From Adenophora triphylla var. japonica (Eukaryota; Streptophyta; Magnoliopsida; Asterales; Campanulaceae): a stretch of 64,000 nt of DNA. Both the position numbers and the translations under genes were made by a program. The notes beneath the pieces are model-generated. The model saw only the letters and a program-made list of their open reading frames with translations, did no database searches and was not told the origin of the DNA. This document shows positions 25,001 through 36,000 of the stretch, in pieces (positions within the stretch are counted from its first letter, which is position 1; every line of letters begins with the position of its first letter). Where the stretch lies: the NCBI GenBank assembly GCA_022495995.1, contig JAFEMH010000336.1, positions 649,001 through 713,000 of the forward strand, written 5' to 3'.

Positions 25001-25768
25001 GTTTATGCTTTCCGTAATCAAATATTTTATAATTTATTTATCAAATAATCCGTAATTATTAACTTACCCCTACTATAAATTATAATTTAGCCTAGGTTCA
25101 CATTCCTCTCGACCCTTTTTTTTTTTTTGTTTTAAATTGGTTTTTATTTTATTAACGATATATAAAATGTCGTCACTAGTAGGACTACATTAATTAGTTT
25201 ATAAATAGATTAATGCGTGTAAAATAGTAAAATTATATTAAATATGTAATATTTATTTAGGGACAAAATGAATAATTAATTATTGATGAAAATCAACGGT
25301 AAATACTAAGAGCCTAAGAAAAAGTCTATTTTCATTTCTTAATTTTTCCGCGTGTAGTTGGCATTTATATTTAAATATTTTGTCAAGCGAAATTGAATGT
25401 CACGCTCACCATTTCAAAATGAATATCTTTTTTTTTTTTTTTTTTTTGAAATTTATGTTTATTAAGAGCAGATTTAAATGGGACAATGGGTTACAAACTT
25501 ACAAAAATGTTTCCATTATTGAACATCAAATTTGTATTGTCAAATTTGGTTAAAATTAGACTCCAATTTGTGTTGTCATATAGGCCAAGTTTACGGCCCA
25601 TTTTTCTTGACAAGGATGACAAGGCCGGAATGCTTTGGAGGCCCATTAGCGTAGTACATTGAACTATCGCGGTAGGTCAAGAATTTTTTCTCAAATAATC
25701 TCGTTTTACTTTTTTATTTACCAAAATGACTTACTTTTCAACTATTGTCCAGATTATCCACTTTTTTG
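25001..25768. other. No gene seen
   Basis: AT-rich sequence with a poly-T tract at about 25430-25448 and short repeats of CAAATTTG near 25530. No domain or exon recognised. Confidence 0.5.
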
Positions 25769-25949
25769 AAACTCACTACACCGTGTAGCGAGTTTGACTA
25801 GGGTTGGTCAAAACTCGCTACACCGTGTAGCGAGTTTAGGGTAATTAATTTAGGCCGTTGAAAAATTAATTACGGCATTTAATTAAGCTAAATTCGCTAC
25901 ACCGTGTAGCGAGTTTTGACTCAAACTCGCTACACCGTGTAGCGAGTTT
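25769..25949. repeat. Four copies of a 23-27 bp palindrome
   Basis: Copies at 25769-25794, 25810-25837, 25889-25915 and 25923-25949. Core CGCTACACCGTGTAGCG is a palindrome with one odd central base, extended by ACT/AGT arms. Copies differ by one or two bases, while spacers are unrelated. Two relatives lie in AMT2 intron 2 (41064-41132), with a similar preceding sequence (ACCAAAATGAC versus ATCAAAATGACC), so both are pieces of one dispersed element. Confidence 0.85.
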
Positions 25950-26436
25950 AATTTAAACCCTTTTCCCTTCTCAGTTCACGCATTCAGCGAAACTAAAGAA
26001 AAAAAAACTTATACCTTCTCCACTCCATAGCCGCCTCGCCTAGAAAGAAGAAGAATAGTTCGAGCCTTCGAGCCAAGCCAAGGATTTTGCCAAGAAATTC
26101 AACCTTTTTCTTAATTGCAAGTTTAAATTTGTATATTAAGTTGATTTTTTTTTTTTAATTCCGAATTTTTTTAAGTTGAATTTCTATGATTTTAGTTGAA
26201 TTTTAGTTTTGATTTGTTGTTGAAATATTGTTATTCTCATTTATGTGATTAATTTGTATTTAATTTCGAATTTTTTTGATTTTTTTTATGACATTGCAAT
26301 TTAGGATTTTTTTTTGTTGATGAAGTGGTTGATTTCTTTCAAATTTTTTTCTTATGTGTTAAAAAATTATGTCATGAATAATTGAAACAAAATCAAACAC
26401 AAACTGTACAAAATAATTTTAAAAAAACTAAAATAA

Positions 26437-26735
26437 CATCACAAAAAATAAATATTGTCAAGTTAGTGGCCACATCCCGACCACATAGGAAATCTTACAT
26501 AAAATCACAAAAATTAAATATTTTCGAGTTAGTGGCCACATCACGGCCACATAGGAAATCTTACATAAAATCACAAAAAAATAAATATTGTCAAGTTAGT
26601 GGCCACATCCCGGCCACATAGGAAATCTTACATAAAATCACAAAAAATAAATATTTTCAAGTTAGTGGCCACATCCCGGCCACATAGGAAATCTTACATA
26701 AAATCACAAAAAATAAATATTGTCAAGTTACATGT
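26437..26735. repeat. 66-bp tandem array, ~4.4 copies
   Basis: Unit contains GTGGCCACATCCCGGCCAC and GGAAATCTTACATAAAATCAC; starts of GTGGCC at 26466, 26532, 26599 and 26665 give periods of 66, 67 and 66. It lies just downstream of the third possible exon of the HROB-like gene on the minus strand. The open frame through it is a repeat artefact. Confidence 0.9.
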
Positions 26736-26923
26736 CCAATAATAGAAATTAACAATCCTTGGGAAACACCTTAAAAACATTGAAAGTAACAATGTTAAGT
26801 ATTTTTTTTGAGCGCGAGGGGGCCCAAACAACAGCCTAATAGATCAACAAAACAAAACATTTAGAACAAAATGTTAAGGAATATAACCTTAGGGAGTGTA
26901 ATGTTAAGAAAAATATTTCATAC

Positions 26924-27553
26924 CTTAGTCAGTATAAGAACAACACCAACACCTATGTGACTTCCGCCCTCACTATCTCTCATCACTTTGTCAGCAATGT
27001 AAGCATCAATGGTATCAGTAGGATCCTTCAAAACCAAATGCACAGAGCCATGATCACTTCGTGTAAACTCCTTCACAACCACAACAACCTAATAGAACAA
27101 AAATATAATGATCAATTATTTATAAATTTCAACCTTAACTATAATTAAAATAAAATAATATACCTGTTCCACCCTCTCATATTTTTGGCAATTCTCCTTG
27201 ATCATTCTCAAGGGATAATAAGTACCCTCTGCAGTGAGATAGTCCATCGCAGAAAGCCAAGCTTTGCCCTGAAAATCATCATCTTCCACCGGCTCTTCAA
27301 GTTTTTTACGTATGGCCTCTTGGGTCGGCGAGCGGGGGTCCCCGAGAGACATGAGCTTTTCGGTGCGATGCCGACGCATGGCGGCTTTGTGCTTCACCGT
27401 GGGGACCCGGGTATGATATGACGCGGTGGAGATTCTCTCTCGTTCGATTTGAGGCGGTAGAGGCGGTGGAGATTGAAACTCTCGTTCAATTTGAGAGAGA
27501 TTAGATAGACGATTGGAGGTTTGACCTAATGTCCAGAAGAGGTTGTCGTCCAA
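26924..27553 (-). pseudogene. HROB/DUF4539-like OB-fold gene, two joined exons
   Basis: Exon A 27553-27164 and exon B 27088-26924 are separated by a 75-bp intron with CAG|GTATAT donor and TTAG|GTTG acceptor. Exon A gives 130 codons and exon B exactly 55, joining in frame. Exon A has HTRVPTVKHKAAMRRHR and DFQGKAWLSAMDYL; across the junction IKENCQKYERVEQ continues into VVVVVKEFTRSDHGSVHLVL, KDPTDTIDAYI and IGVGVVLIL. This pattern matches my recollection of the HROB (C17orf53/DUF4539) OB-fold; HROB family proteins help load MCM8-9 in homologous recombination. A decayed third exon may start at about 26788 (VFP..., then ISIIGHVT in another frame). No ATG was found, and the 5' part of the family is absent. 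Either a captured fragment or a partial pseudogene. Confidence 0.6.
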
Positions 27554-27628
27554 GATACCAAATGAGTTTTGATGGATCCATTTTGATAGTTATAAATTTT
27601 GGATTGAGAAATATGAATTATGTTTTGT

Positions 27629-27992
27629 TAGGGTTTAGGGTTTAGGGTTTAGGGTTTTGTGTTTTGGTTTTTGTGTTTTTGATTTGGATTTTGACTTTCG
27701 GCCTTCGGCCGACTGGGGAACCGAGATTGTTGATGATGAAACTTTTGGGCTGTTATGTTTGGAAGATGAAAAGATGGAGATTTCGGATGATGAAATAGAA
27801 GATTGGTGAAATGTGGCAATTAGGAATTTCGCTCGAGCCGGAGGCTCGTCGGGCCGAAGGCCCGTCGGCCGAAGGCCGAAAGTCAAAATCCAAATCAAAA
27901 ACACAAAAACCAAAACACAAAACACTCAACACAAAACACGCAACGCTCAACACGCAACGCTCAACACACAACCCTAAACCCTAAACCCTAAA
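27629..27992. repeat. Foldback bounded by telomere-type repeats
   Basis: Left end TAGGGTTTAGGGTTTAGGG (27629-27655), right end CCCTAAACCCTAAACCC (27972-27991). Inside, arms of about 59 bp (27655-27713 and 27863-27922) are near-perfect inverted copies. The loop side holds GGCCTTCGGCC palindromes (27700-27711, 27850-27880). Near the right end is a short repeat CAACGCTCAACACG. Not a chromosome end: sequence continues on both sides. Confidence 0.8.
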
Positions 27993-28109
27993 AATACATA
28001 GATATAGGAAATGCTAGATTTTTATTTTTATTTTTTTCTCATTTTGAGTTGGTCTTGTAAAAAACAAAAAACGCATTTTTTTCTAAACTTAAGGAAAAAC
28101 CATTTTTAC

Positions 28110-28375
28110 ACTGGCATTCACTGACACTTTTTAATACTAATACCGACACTTTTTTACCCTACACTGGCACTCTTTATACTGACACTTAATATACATACAC
28201 TGGCACTCTTTACACTGGCACTTTGTTACACTAACACTGATACTTTGTTACACTAACACTGATACTTTTTTACACTGACACTTAATATACATGCACGGGC
28301 ACTCTTTACACTGGCAATTTGTTACACTAACACCCACTTTTTTACACTGTCACTTTGTTACACTAACACTGATCC
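28110..28375. repeat. ACACTGGCACTTT minisatellite
   Basis: Degenerate repeats of ACACTGGCACTCTTT and ACACTAACACTGATACTTTGT with a higher-order period of about 110 bp (TTAATATACATACACTGGC and TTAATATACATGCACGGGC). Confidence 0.8.
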
Positions 28376-28817
28376 AAGTGGGGGAAGCAAAGCACGTTTT
28401 TTTCTAAGCTTAAAAAAAAAACGCATTTTTTGTAAGATTTTGATTTTTTTTTTTAACTATTTAATTCTCCCTCATTGTTATTTGATGGTAGATTCTTCAT
28501 TTCATTTAGTTTACTATCATTTTAATAAAATAAAAAGAAATCGCGTTAAAAAATGTAAGGTGAAATATCGCTTAAAATGTAAAGTGAATATATATGATGA
28601 TTAAAATGCAATATTCTCACCTTAATGGTGAATATATATTCTCTCCCTCTCAACATAAAAATATAAAATTGAACCTTAGAGATGAAATAACTATTATAAT
28701 GACTTTACAACCGCTATATAATTAAACATATTAATTTTATACAGTTGACTTTATTTATCGAAATTTCTATGAATAGCCTTCTTTTTTTAAAAAGAAAAAT
28801 CAGAAAATGTATAGTTA

Positions 28818-29315
28818 TGACGCAGCACGAAAGCACGATAGATTTCGTGATTATCGCACTAATAACAAGAACTCTTCAAGCAAAGAATCCTCAAATACAA
28901 GAACTGGATTCCACCAGAAAAAGAGATAAAACTCTTCAAAATTCAATTAATCAAAAGCTCCGTTTAACCATGCCTAAAAGATGTTTAAATACTATCTCTA
29001 AACCCTAAAACAAACCCTAAAACATAATAATAAAACAAAGACTAAAATACCCTTTTTAATTAGTTTTAAAACATCAGTAATTGGCTTCAGCAATTAAATC
29101 CCGCCACTGAGTCAGGCGGGCGCATGGGTGGCTTCTCGGCGAGCGCTTGGAAGGCAGCAAGAATCAGTCCCCGTTGATCCTCGTGAGGCGTGCGCCTGGG
29201 TTGATCCGAAGCGGCCGCCTGGCAGGCAGAAGCTTGCGGCTGGATTCTCCTTTGGTGAGGCGTGCGCTTTGGTTGGGGGAGGCGCTCGCCTGGGTTGTAG
29301 AATCCTCCTACATCA
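28818..29315 (-). repeat. 3' LTR of the non-autonomous element
   Basis: Contains a GC-rich patch (about 29128-29300) with GAGGCGTGCGCCTGGG, GCGGCCGCCTGGC and GAGGCGCTCGCCTGGG, alike in style to the copia-2 LTR patch although the LTRs are otherwise unrelated. Confidence 0.85.
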
Positions 29316-30409
29316 GTCACCCATTCTTCAAAAGAACTCGACCCCGAGTTCATATCCGATATTTGAAAGGAACCATTCCATCGAAATAAATACTTTGAAT
29401 AAATTCGCCCCTTTTGCAAGATTTGAGGTAAACCAATTTTGTCCGGATAAGAATTAAAACTACCAATCCCATTCATACTGCCAATCCCATTCCTCCGTTG
29501 ATCGTCCGTCTCATCTTCCTCAGAGTCAACAATGAATGAAAAATTAGCGTCCTCCATGGACTCTCCCACAATCTCCTCATGATCAATAATAAAAATATCA
29601 TCGTATTTAAATTCTTCTGTCCAATCAATAACACCCACAACAATATCAAAAATTGATGGTGCAGACCAAGTAATACCACCCGCACCTTCATTCATGAGCT
29701 CAACTAGGGCATGATCATGGACCATAATACTTGAAGGAATAATTTCACCACATACCTGAATAATTTCGTATTTTGCACATAAATCTTCTTCATTTGAATC
29801 TGATCATTTCCCTTCAATCGGCTCGACGCAGTGGAGGCGTTCCCCGCGACGTTCTTCTTGAGCACAATTTTTGTTATTCTGCAACAAGACCTCGAACTGG
29901 CCCCGACGTTCTTCTTCCGCACGTTCATGGAATGCAGATCTACGCGCTTTCAGTTTCTGAATCTTGGCAGTGTAGTGATCGGCTTTGTCAGCATAAAATT
30001 TGGCTTCCATTCTATGTCGCTGCCTAAGCACTCGCTCCCTTGATGCTCGATTCAGGTCTCTGATTGATTTATATTTCTGCACACGTCGATCATGCTTGTC
30101 CGCTTCGTCGAGTTCTTCGTCCTCTAACACTAGAAAATATTGTTCCTGTTGTCGAGCACGATCCAATCGAAGATCTATTTCGTGAATAACCTCGTCATCA
30201 GATCTGGAACTGGAATCCCCATCATCCCGATTTTCTGTCCCTTGAGGACATCGTCTTGGATCAACCCTGTCTCTCTCACCATGACAGTTTTGATTAGTAC
30301 GAGCGTTGTGACCTTGTTGAGCAGCCACCAACGCTGCAATTTATGTTTCCAACGCGGCAATAGCGGTGGTTAAGCCATCGGCATCTGCCCTTGTTGCTTG
30401 ATCCCACAT
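29087..30409 (-). pseudogene. Unrecognised acidic/coiled-coil ORF of the non-autonomous element
   Basis: One reading frame runs from an ATG at 30409 (MWDQATRADADGLTTAIAAL) to the 3' LTR, with in-frame stops only at codon 23 and at about 29804. First half: polar, charged, with heptad-like RQQEQYFLVLEDEELDEADK and REKFYADK-type helices, coiled coil likely. Second half: acidic (DSEEDETDDQRR), then LPQILQKGRIYSKYLFRWNG and FEEWVTDVGGF running into the LTR. Position after the primer site suggests a gag-like role, but no gag motif or zinc knuckle is visible. Function unknown. Sparse stops suggest recent coding. Confidence 0.55.
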
Positions 30410-30441
30410 AGCGAATCAGTGATGAAAGACAGGTTAAGCCT

Positions 30442-30453
30442 GCTCTGATACCA
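30442..30453 (-). other. Primer binding site of the non-autonomous element
   Basis: Minus-strand TGGTATCAGAGC, followed by AGG, two bases inside the LTR. Confidence 0.88.
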
Positions 30454-30455
30454 AC

Positions 30456-30948
30456 TGACGCAGCACGGAAGCACGATAGATTTCGTGATTAGCGCACTAA
30501 TTACAAGAACTCTTAAAGCGAAGAATCCTCAAACACAAGAACTTGATTCCACCAGAAAAAGAGATAAAACTCTTCAAAATTCAGTTAATCAAAAGCTCCG
30601 TTTAACCAAGCCTAAAAGATGTTTAAATAATATCTCTAAACCCTAAAACAAACCCTAAAACATAATAATAAAACAAAGACTAAAATACCCTTTTTAATTA
30701 GTTTTAAAACATCGCACTGGCTTCAAGACTAAATCCCGCCACTGAGTCAGGCGGGCATGGGTGGCTTCTCGGCGAGCGCTTGGAAGGCAGCAAGAATCAG
30801 TCCCCGTTGATCCTCGTGAGGCATGCGCCTGGGTTGATTCGAAGCGGCCGCCTGGCAAGCAGAAGCTTGCGGCTGGATTCTCCTTTGGTGAGGCGTGCGC
30901 TTGGGTTGGGGGAGGCGCTCGCCTGGGCTGCAGAATCCTCCTACATCA
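30456..30948 (-). repeat. 5' LTR of the non-autonomous element
   Basis: Matches 28818-29315 with small substitutions and a few indels; palindrome patch at about 30760-30932. Confidence 0.85.
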
Positions 30949-32053
30949 AGTTGAATATGGGGCAAAGCGATGGCTAGGATGGTAGTGATGCCGTGGTGGT
31001 AGTAAGGTAAGATATAAAAGGGACCCATTTCTCTTTCTAGATTTTCTTATAATCCCTTATACTTAGATCACACAAAAAAAAATATATAGTTTTTTCTAAA
31101 TTAAATAAACAACAAATGTTTTACAAAATTCTTAATGGGATTTATAAGTATGACAATGTATTCATAAACATCTTTAGTTTCCATTTTTTCTAACAATCAG
31201 TTTTATCATTCTCATGAAAATGCTTCATATCCATGACACGAGGCTTAAATTTTTAGTAATCTCCAATATCTTAACTAATAACTATTGCAATTCAACGAAA
31301 CCAACGAATGACAAAATTTGATATATGTAACATTTAATTAGCAAAGGATAAAAAGCTATAATATAAAACTCAGTTAGCAAAATATATAATTATAAAATTC
31401 ATGCTAAACCTATCTTAAAAATTCATGCAAAATTCATATTCACAGAAATAACAATAGAAGTTATTCCCTCTCTCTCTAGAAAGTCATGACCAAGGAAAGT
31501 TGTTCCTTCATAAAAAAAGTCATGAAAGCTTATCACCCTCAATATTTGATTTAATAAATGCTTGATATAGATAGTATATGATAAAATGCAATAATAATAT
31601 GAAACTCACTAAGCAAACTATATGTGCATTATTGATTGTAAAATTCATACCAAATTCAGTATTTTTATTTACTTTTCATATGTCATGGGAGGGATTTGTA
31701 AATACTTCAACATGCAACACCAAATATTTCGCGCCTAGTGAAGCCTATTATATTTATGTATGTAAAGTGGTGCCTAGTGAAGCCTATTATCTCTTATGTA
31801 TGTAAACATTTTGAATTTTAGTTTCGCGCCAATTTTTTTTAGTAAAAGACTGGCAATATCAAAACATTTGATATAGATCCGCCACTGCATACCCACCTTC
31901 AGGTCATTAGATCAAATTTTAGGGATACAATGGTCTTTTAATTTGGCATACCTCGCCACGCAAATAATTGAACCTCAATTTTAAACATTGGTCTACAGTC
32001 AGTTAAACAACAACTCACCAGATCTCATATGATATTGATATTGCCTACACATA
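30949..32053. other. No gene seen
   Basis: AT-rich. A short direct duplication GCCTAGTGAAGCCTATTAT occurs at about 31732 and 31773. No coding or RNA signal recognised. Confidence 0.5.
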
Positions 32054-32872
32054 TAGGACCCATTTGGTTCGTAGAATTGACCATTTCGCTAATGAAATGA
32101 AATGGTCAATTTCGTTTGACCCATTTCTTTATCGTGTTTAGTTCAAATTTTTCATTTCTCCGGAATGGTTAATTCCATCGAAGGAAGGAATTAGTCATTC
32201 CCTCCATATTTGGAAGGAATGCTCAATTCCTTTGGCAATGGAATGGTAAATTTTTTTTTGACCAAAATACCCCCAAACCCAAATCACCCCTGCCTACCCA
32301 CCCCCACCCAGCCCCTGCCCTACCCCACCCCCCACGAATTTTTTTTTTTTTTAAAAGACCCCTGCCTAACCCCCCCATCCACTCTCCCCGCCTCTACCAC
32401 CCCCCACCCCCATGATTTTTTTAAAAGACCCCCGCCTACCCCCCATCCACCCCGCCCTACCACCCCCACCTACCCCCCACCCCCACGATTTTTTTTAAAA
32501 GACCCCTGCCTACCCCCCCCATCCAAATTTCGCCCTATCACCCCCATCTACCCCCCACCCACCCCCCACGAATTTTTTTTTTTTACTCATTTTGCATACC
32601 CCCTACCTATCCCCCCCACCCCTCCCAAAAAAAAAAAAAAAAAAAAGAAGGAGTAAATTGGACATTTTATATGCTTTAATTCCATTCCTATAATTTGTAT
32701 TTTCAAACCAAACATGATTTGCCAAGAAATTGAATGACAATTTCATTCTATTCCATGCCAACCAAACGAATAGGGTTTTACCAGTTTTTTTCCATTCCAA
32801 TTTCTTCAGAAATTCAATTCCATTAACCATTCCATTCCTTCACTTTTTTTTTCATCGAACCAAACGGCCTTA
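32054..32872. mobile_element. hAT-like MITE with C-rich interior
   Basis: Ends GGACCCATTTGGTTCG and CGAACCAAACGGCC are imperfect inverted repeats; next to them, GGAATGG/CCATTCC words are repeated on both sides in inverted orientation. The middle (32268-32640) is an ACCCCCACCC/CCCCGCC array interrupted by GAATTTTTTTT or GATTTTTTTT tracts. Target duplication unclear. The proline-rich frame at 32210-32656 is a repeat artefact. Confidence 0.6.
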
Positions 32873-35316
32873 CCTTTTTTGCTATATTTTTGTATAGTCT
32901 GTCAGACACACCGGCAGATCTACGCTAAAATGAACCCTCCGAGTTTTCCAATTTTTTCCAGTTTTGCCTTTTAATTTTTAGTGAAAAACTATACAGTATT
33001 CACAAAATTTATACTTTTACCCCCTCAAAATTGTGTATTTATGTATTACACTCTCTTCATCCTAAAATAAATATTTATAAAAAATATTATCCGTTTAAAT
33101 TTTATTTTCTAAAACACTGAGGCTCAGAATATTTTTTATCAATTTTTCTTCACCTTTTATTATATCTAAATCTAAAGTAATATAAAAGGAGCACAGCCTT
33201 TGAGCCAAAACGAGGGGTATTTTAGTAATTTCACTCAGTGGCATTTTGGCAATAAACAAGGCTGAGAGACACGTGGCAAGCGGGTACTGGACGCGTGCGC
33301 CACACGCGCCTACAGCGGCGCGTGAGACGCGTTATGGTTTTTTTTTTTTTTTAAAAAAGTGACACGTGTCACACTCTGATTGGACCGTTTTATTTCAGAT
33401 TTTTATTTTTCCACCCCTTTTTTCGACCTCAAATATTTTATAAAAAAAAAAAAAAATTTAAAAAAATTTTTACACCAAAATTCATAATTTTTTTTCCTCT
33501 TTAATTAGAGACTAATTTCATTTAATTTGGACACAAAAAAAAAAACCTTTCTTAAATATAAATTTCTTAAATATCCTTTCTTTATTTTACTTTTTAAATT
33601 TTCAATATATTTTTTTTGAAAATACATTAAGTTTGAAGTATATTTTTTTATTATAAATGATGATAATAATAATCATAATTTTACTTTTTAAATATAAATT
33701 ATTGTTTTTAATGTTAGTTCCTTCCTTTCAAATTTTGACATTAATTTTTTAAACATATTAAGTAATATTGTATAAAATATTCCTTTGAACGAATATATTA
33801 ATTTATTTTTTTCCCGAAGTAGTATTATTTTGTAAAAATTAATGTTTATAATGTTCGTGTCTTCGTGTCTGGAAAAAAATATTAATTTTTGAGACAAATA
33901 AATTCATTGAGGCAAAGGAAGGAATTTTTTTCTTTTATATAGAAAGTAGTATTACTTATGAGATGAAAGTAATATTCATTTTTCAATTGAAGGAATATTT
34001 TTTTCTTAAAAAGTTGAATTTTTTTAAACAATATAGAAAGTAGTATTAATGATGGGACGAACGTAATATTCATTTTTGAATTGAAGTAATTTTTTTTCCT
34101 TACAAAATAGAATTTTTCTTTATGTCCAAGAAAAATTAACATTGCTTCCTTTGGCTCAATCAACAATTTAAAAAATAAGACTACGTTATTCTCCTAAAAA
34201 TTTATGTCATATTTTGAAACGAATGCACTAACTGTAACGACCCCAACCCCGGGCACTAATTTTAAATATTATATTGTATGCTTTTAATATTTATGTTATC
34301 TTTATGTGATCAATTATGTTTTAATTTCTTAATTTATGATAAGATGGTTGGAAGGATTTCTAGGACCTTAGGATTGCTAGAGAAAGTACCTAAAGCCTCT
34401 TAAAGGAAAATAAAAATAGAAAATAAATAATGTGTATGATGAAGTTAAAATGTGTGGAATAATGAATTAGAAATGAGGATTTAAATTAATTGTGGGAAGT
34501 CTTTAATTATTAAAGGAGTCAATTTATTTTAAAATGGGAAGGCTTGATTTATAAATGGTTTATTTACCTTGTGGTGGGGCTTTCTTATTAATAGGAGGGA
34601 GGGGCCAAATGTTAAGACTCTTCCTAGGCCTCCAAGTGTTCCCCTCTCCTCTCCCCCATACTCCTCCATCCGGCCCCCCCTTCATCATCCTCCTCACCTT
34701 TTTCCCCTACTCCCTTTTACTCCTCACTCTTCTTCCTCCTTCTTCATTTTGTTCATACTTCCTCCTAGAGAAACCATCAAGATCCTCCATGGAAGCTTTC
34801 AAGCTCCATTCTTGAAGCCAAGCAAATCTTCCACCAAACTCAAGTTTAGGAGCACCTTTGGAGTTGGATCATCTTGGGGAGTTCATCTAGCTAAATAGAT
34901 CAACCTTCCTTATAAAATCCAAAAGTGAGTTATTATGATTTTCCCTTCCTTGAATGCTCATGAAATATGTTGTTATTGTTGTTGTATTTTAATGGTTTGA
35001 TGAATTGAAATCTTCTTAGGGTTTAGGGAAATTTGGTTAATATTGGAGAATGAGGTTTTGGTTCATAGAAGTTGATCAATAGTATAAGAAAATGTGTTTG
35101 GTTGGGTTAAGAGAGTTTAACTTGAAAAATGTTAATGAGATGGGTTGAAATTCTTGTGGTGGGTAATCTAGATTTATATTTATTTGGGTTAGATGATTGA
35201 AGTTGAGTTATGTAAGGTTTGAGAACCCCTTTAGTATTTATGAAATTTGGAAAGATTAAAAAGGAAATACACTAAGAAAATTAAGTTGGAAATTCGTAGG
35301 TGTCTTTGAAAGGGGC

Positions 35317-35428
35317 CGTGGGCGGTCGCCCATGTGGCCAGCGGCCGCCCAAGGCGGAATGTGGGCTCTCATTGTAAACTCACTTGGGCGGTCGCCCAAG
35401 TGACATGGCGGTCGCCCATGTCACCGCA
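35317..35428 (+). repeat. Palindrome cluster GGGCGGTCGCCC in solo LTR
   Basis: GTGGGCGGTCGCCCATG, CAGCGGCCGCCCAAGG, CTTGGGCGGTCGCCCAAG and CATGGCGGTCGCCCATG within 112 bp. In related LTRs the same place holds GGCACGAGTCGTGCC copies. Confidence 0.85.
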
Positions 35429-35867
35429 TCTTCCCAGCTTCTTCTCTTTTCGATTTTTGCTAATAACCTCGGGAATAATCTCTAACCATTATAAATTGAT
35501 AGGACCTAATCCAATTCGGATAGGATTCACTCCTTTTAACCTAGACTCAAGTAGAACTTTGGGGCCACTTAAGAATGCAACTCCAACTAGTTAAATTAGC
35601 ACAAATTCTTATAGAGACTGGGTAATATAGAATGTGTTCAAATTGGTTATTAAGATTTATGCGTACTTCACCAATATGGCTAGAACTTGGGAAGTAGATC
35701 TTGCACTTTCATTAAGCTCATTCAAGGTTAAGTAATGACTTCGTAGGATTGGTTTAAGGTACTTGATGACCTTACTTGTTCCCCTATCCTTGGTGATTAG
35801 TTAGAAATAGCGTAGAAACCATAAGTTTCACTATTTCATTAATGGAAGATGAGCATGTTGTTGTGTT

Positions 35868-36000
35868 GTATCCCTAGTGTGGATTAATTGGTACATGCTT
35901 ATTTTGTATCCCGTGTGGATTAATTGGTACATGCTTATTTTGTATCCCTGGTGTGGATTAATTGGTACATGCTTATTTTGTATTCCGGTGTGGATTATGT
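35868..36000 (+). repeat. ~40-bp tandem repeat, three copies
   Basis: GTGTGGATTAATTGGTACAT plus GCTTATTTTGTATCCC repeated three times, with a partial fourth; a decayed form (ATCCC...GTGGATTATGTG) is seen in the other gypsy LTRs at about 53065-53200. Confidence 0.88.

Larger units (their letters stand above)
28818..30948 (-). mobile_element. Short non-autonomous LTR retrotransposon (2.13 kb)
   Basis: Two LTRs (28818-29315 and 30456-30948, 498 and 493 bp, about 96-97% alike by eye) flank a 1.14-kb interior with a primer site (30442-30453). On minus the LTR runs TGATGTAGGAGG...GTGCTGCGTCA. Flanks AGTTA (left) and AGTTG (right) agree at four of five bases. No protease, integrase or reverse transcriptase, so it depended on another element. 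Confidence 0.85.

Noticed and set aside
27629..27992. True telomere or chromosome end
   Set aside because: Repeats are short, in inverted orientation to each other, and flanked by ordinary sequence on both sides.
32210..32656. Proline-rich open frame of 148 codons
   Set aside because: Lies across the C-rich core of a MITE; the apparent repeats are DNA repeats.
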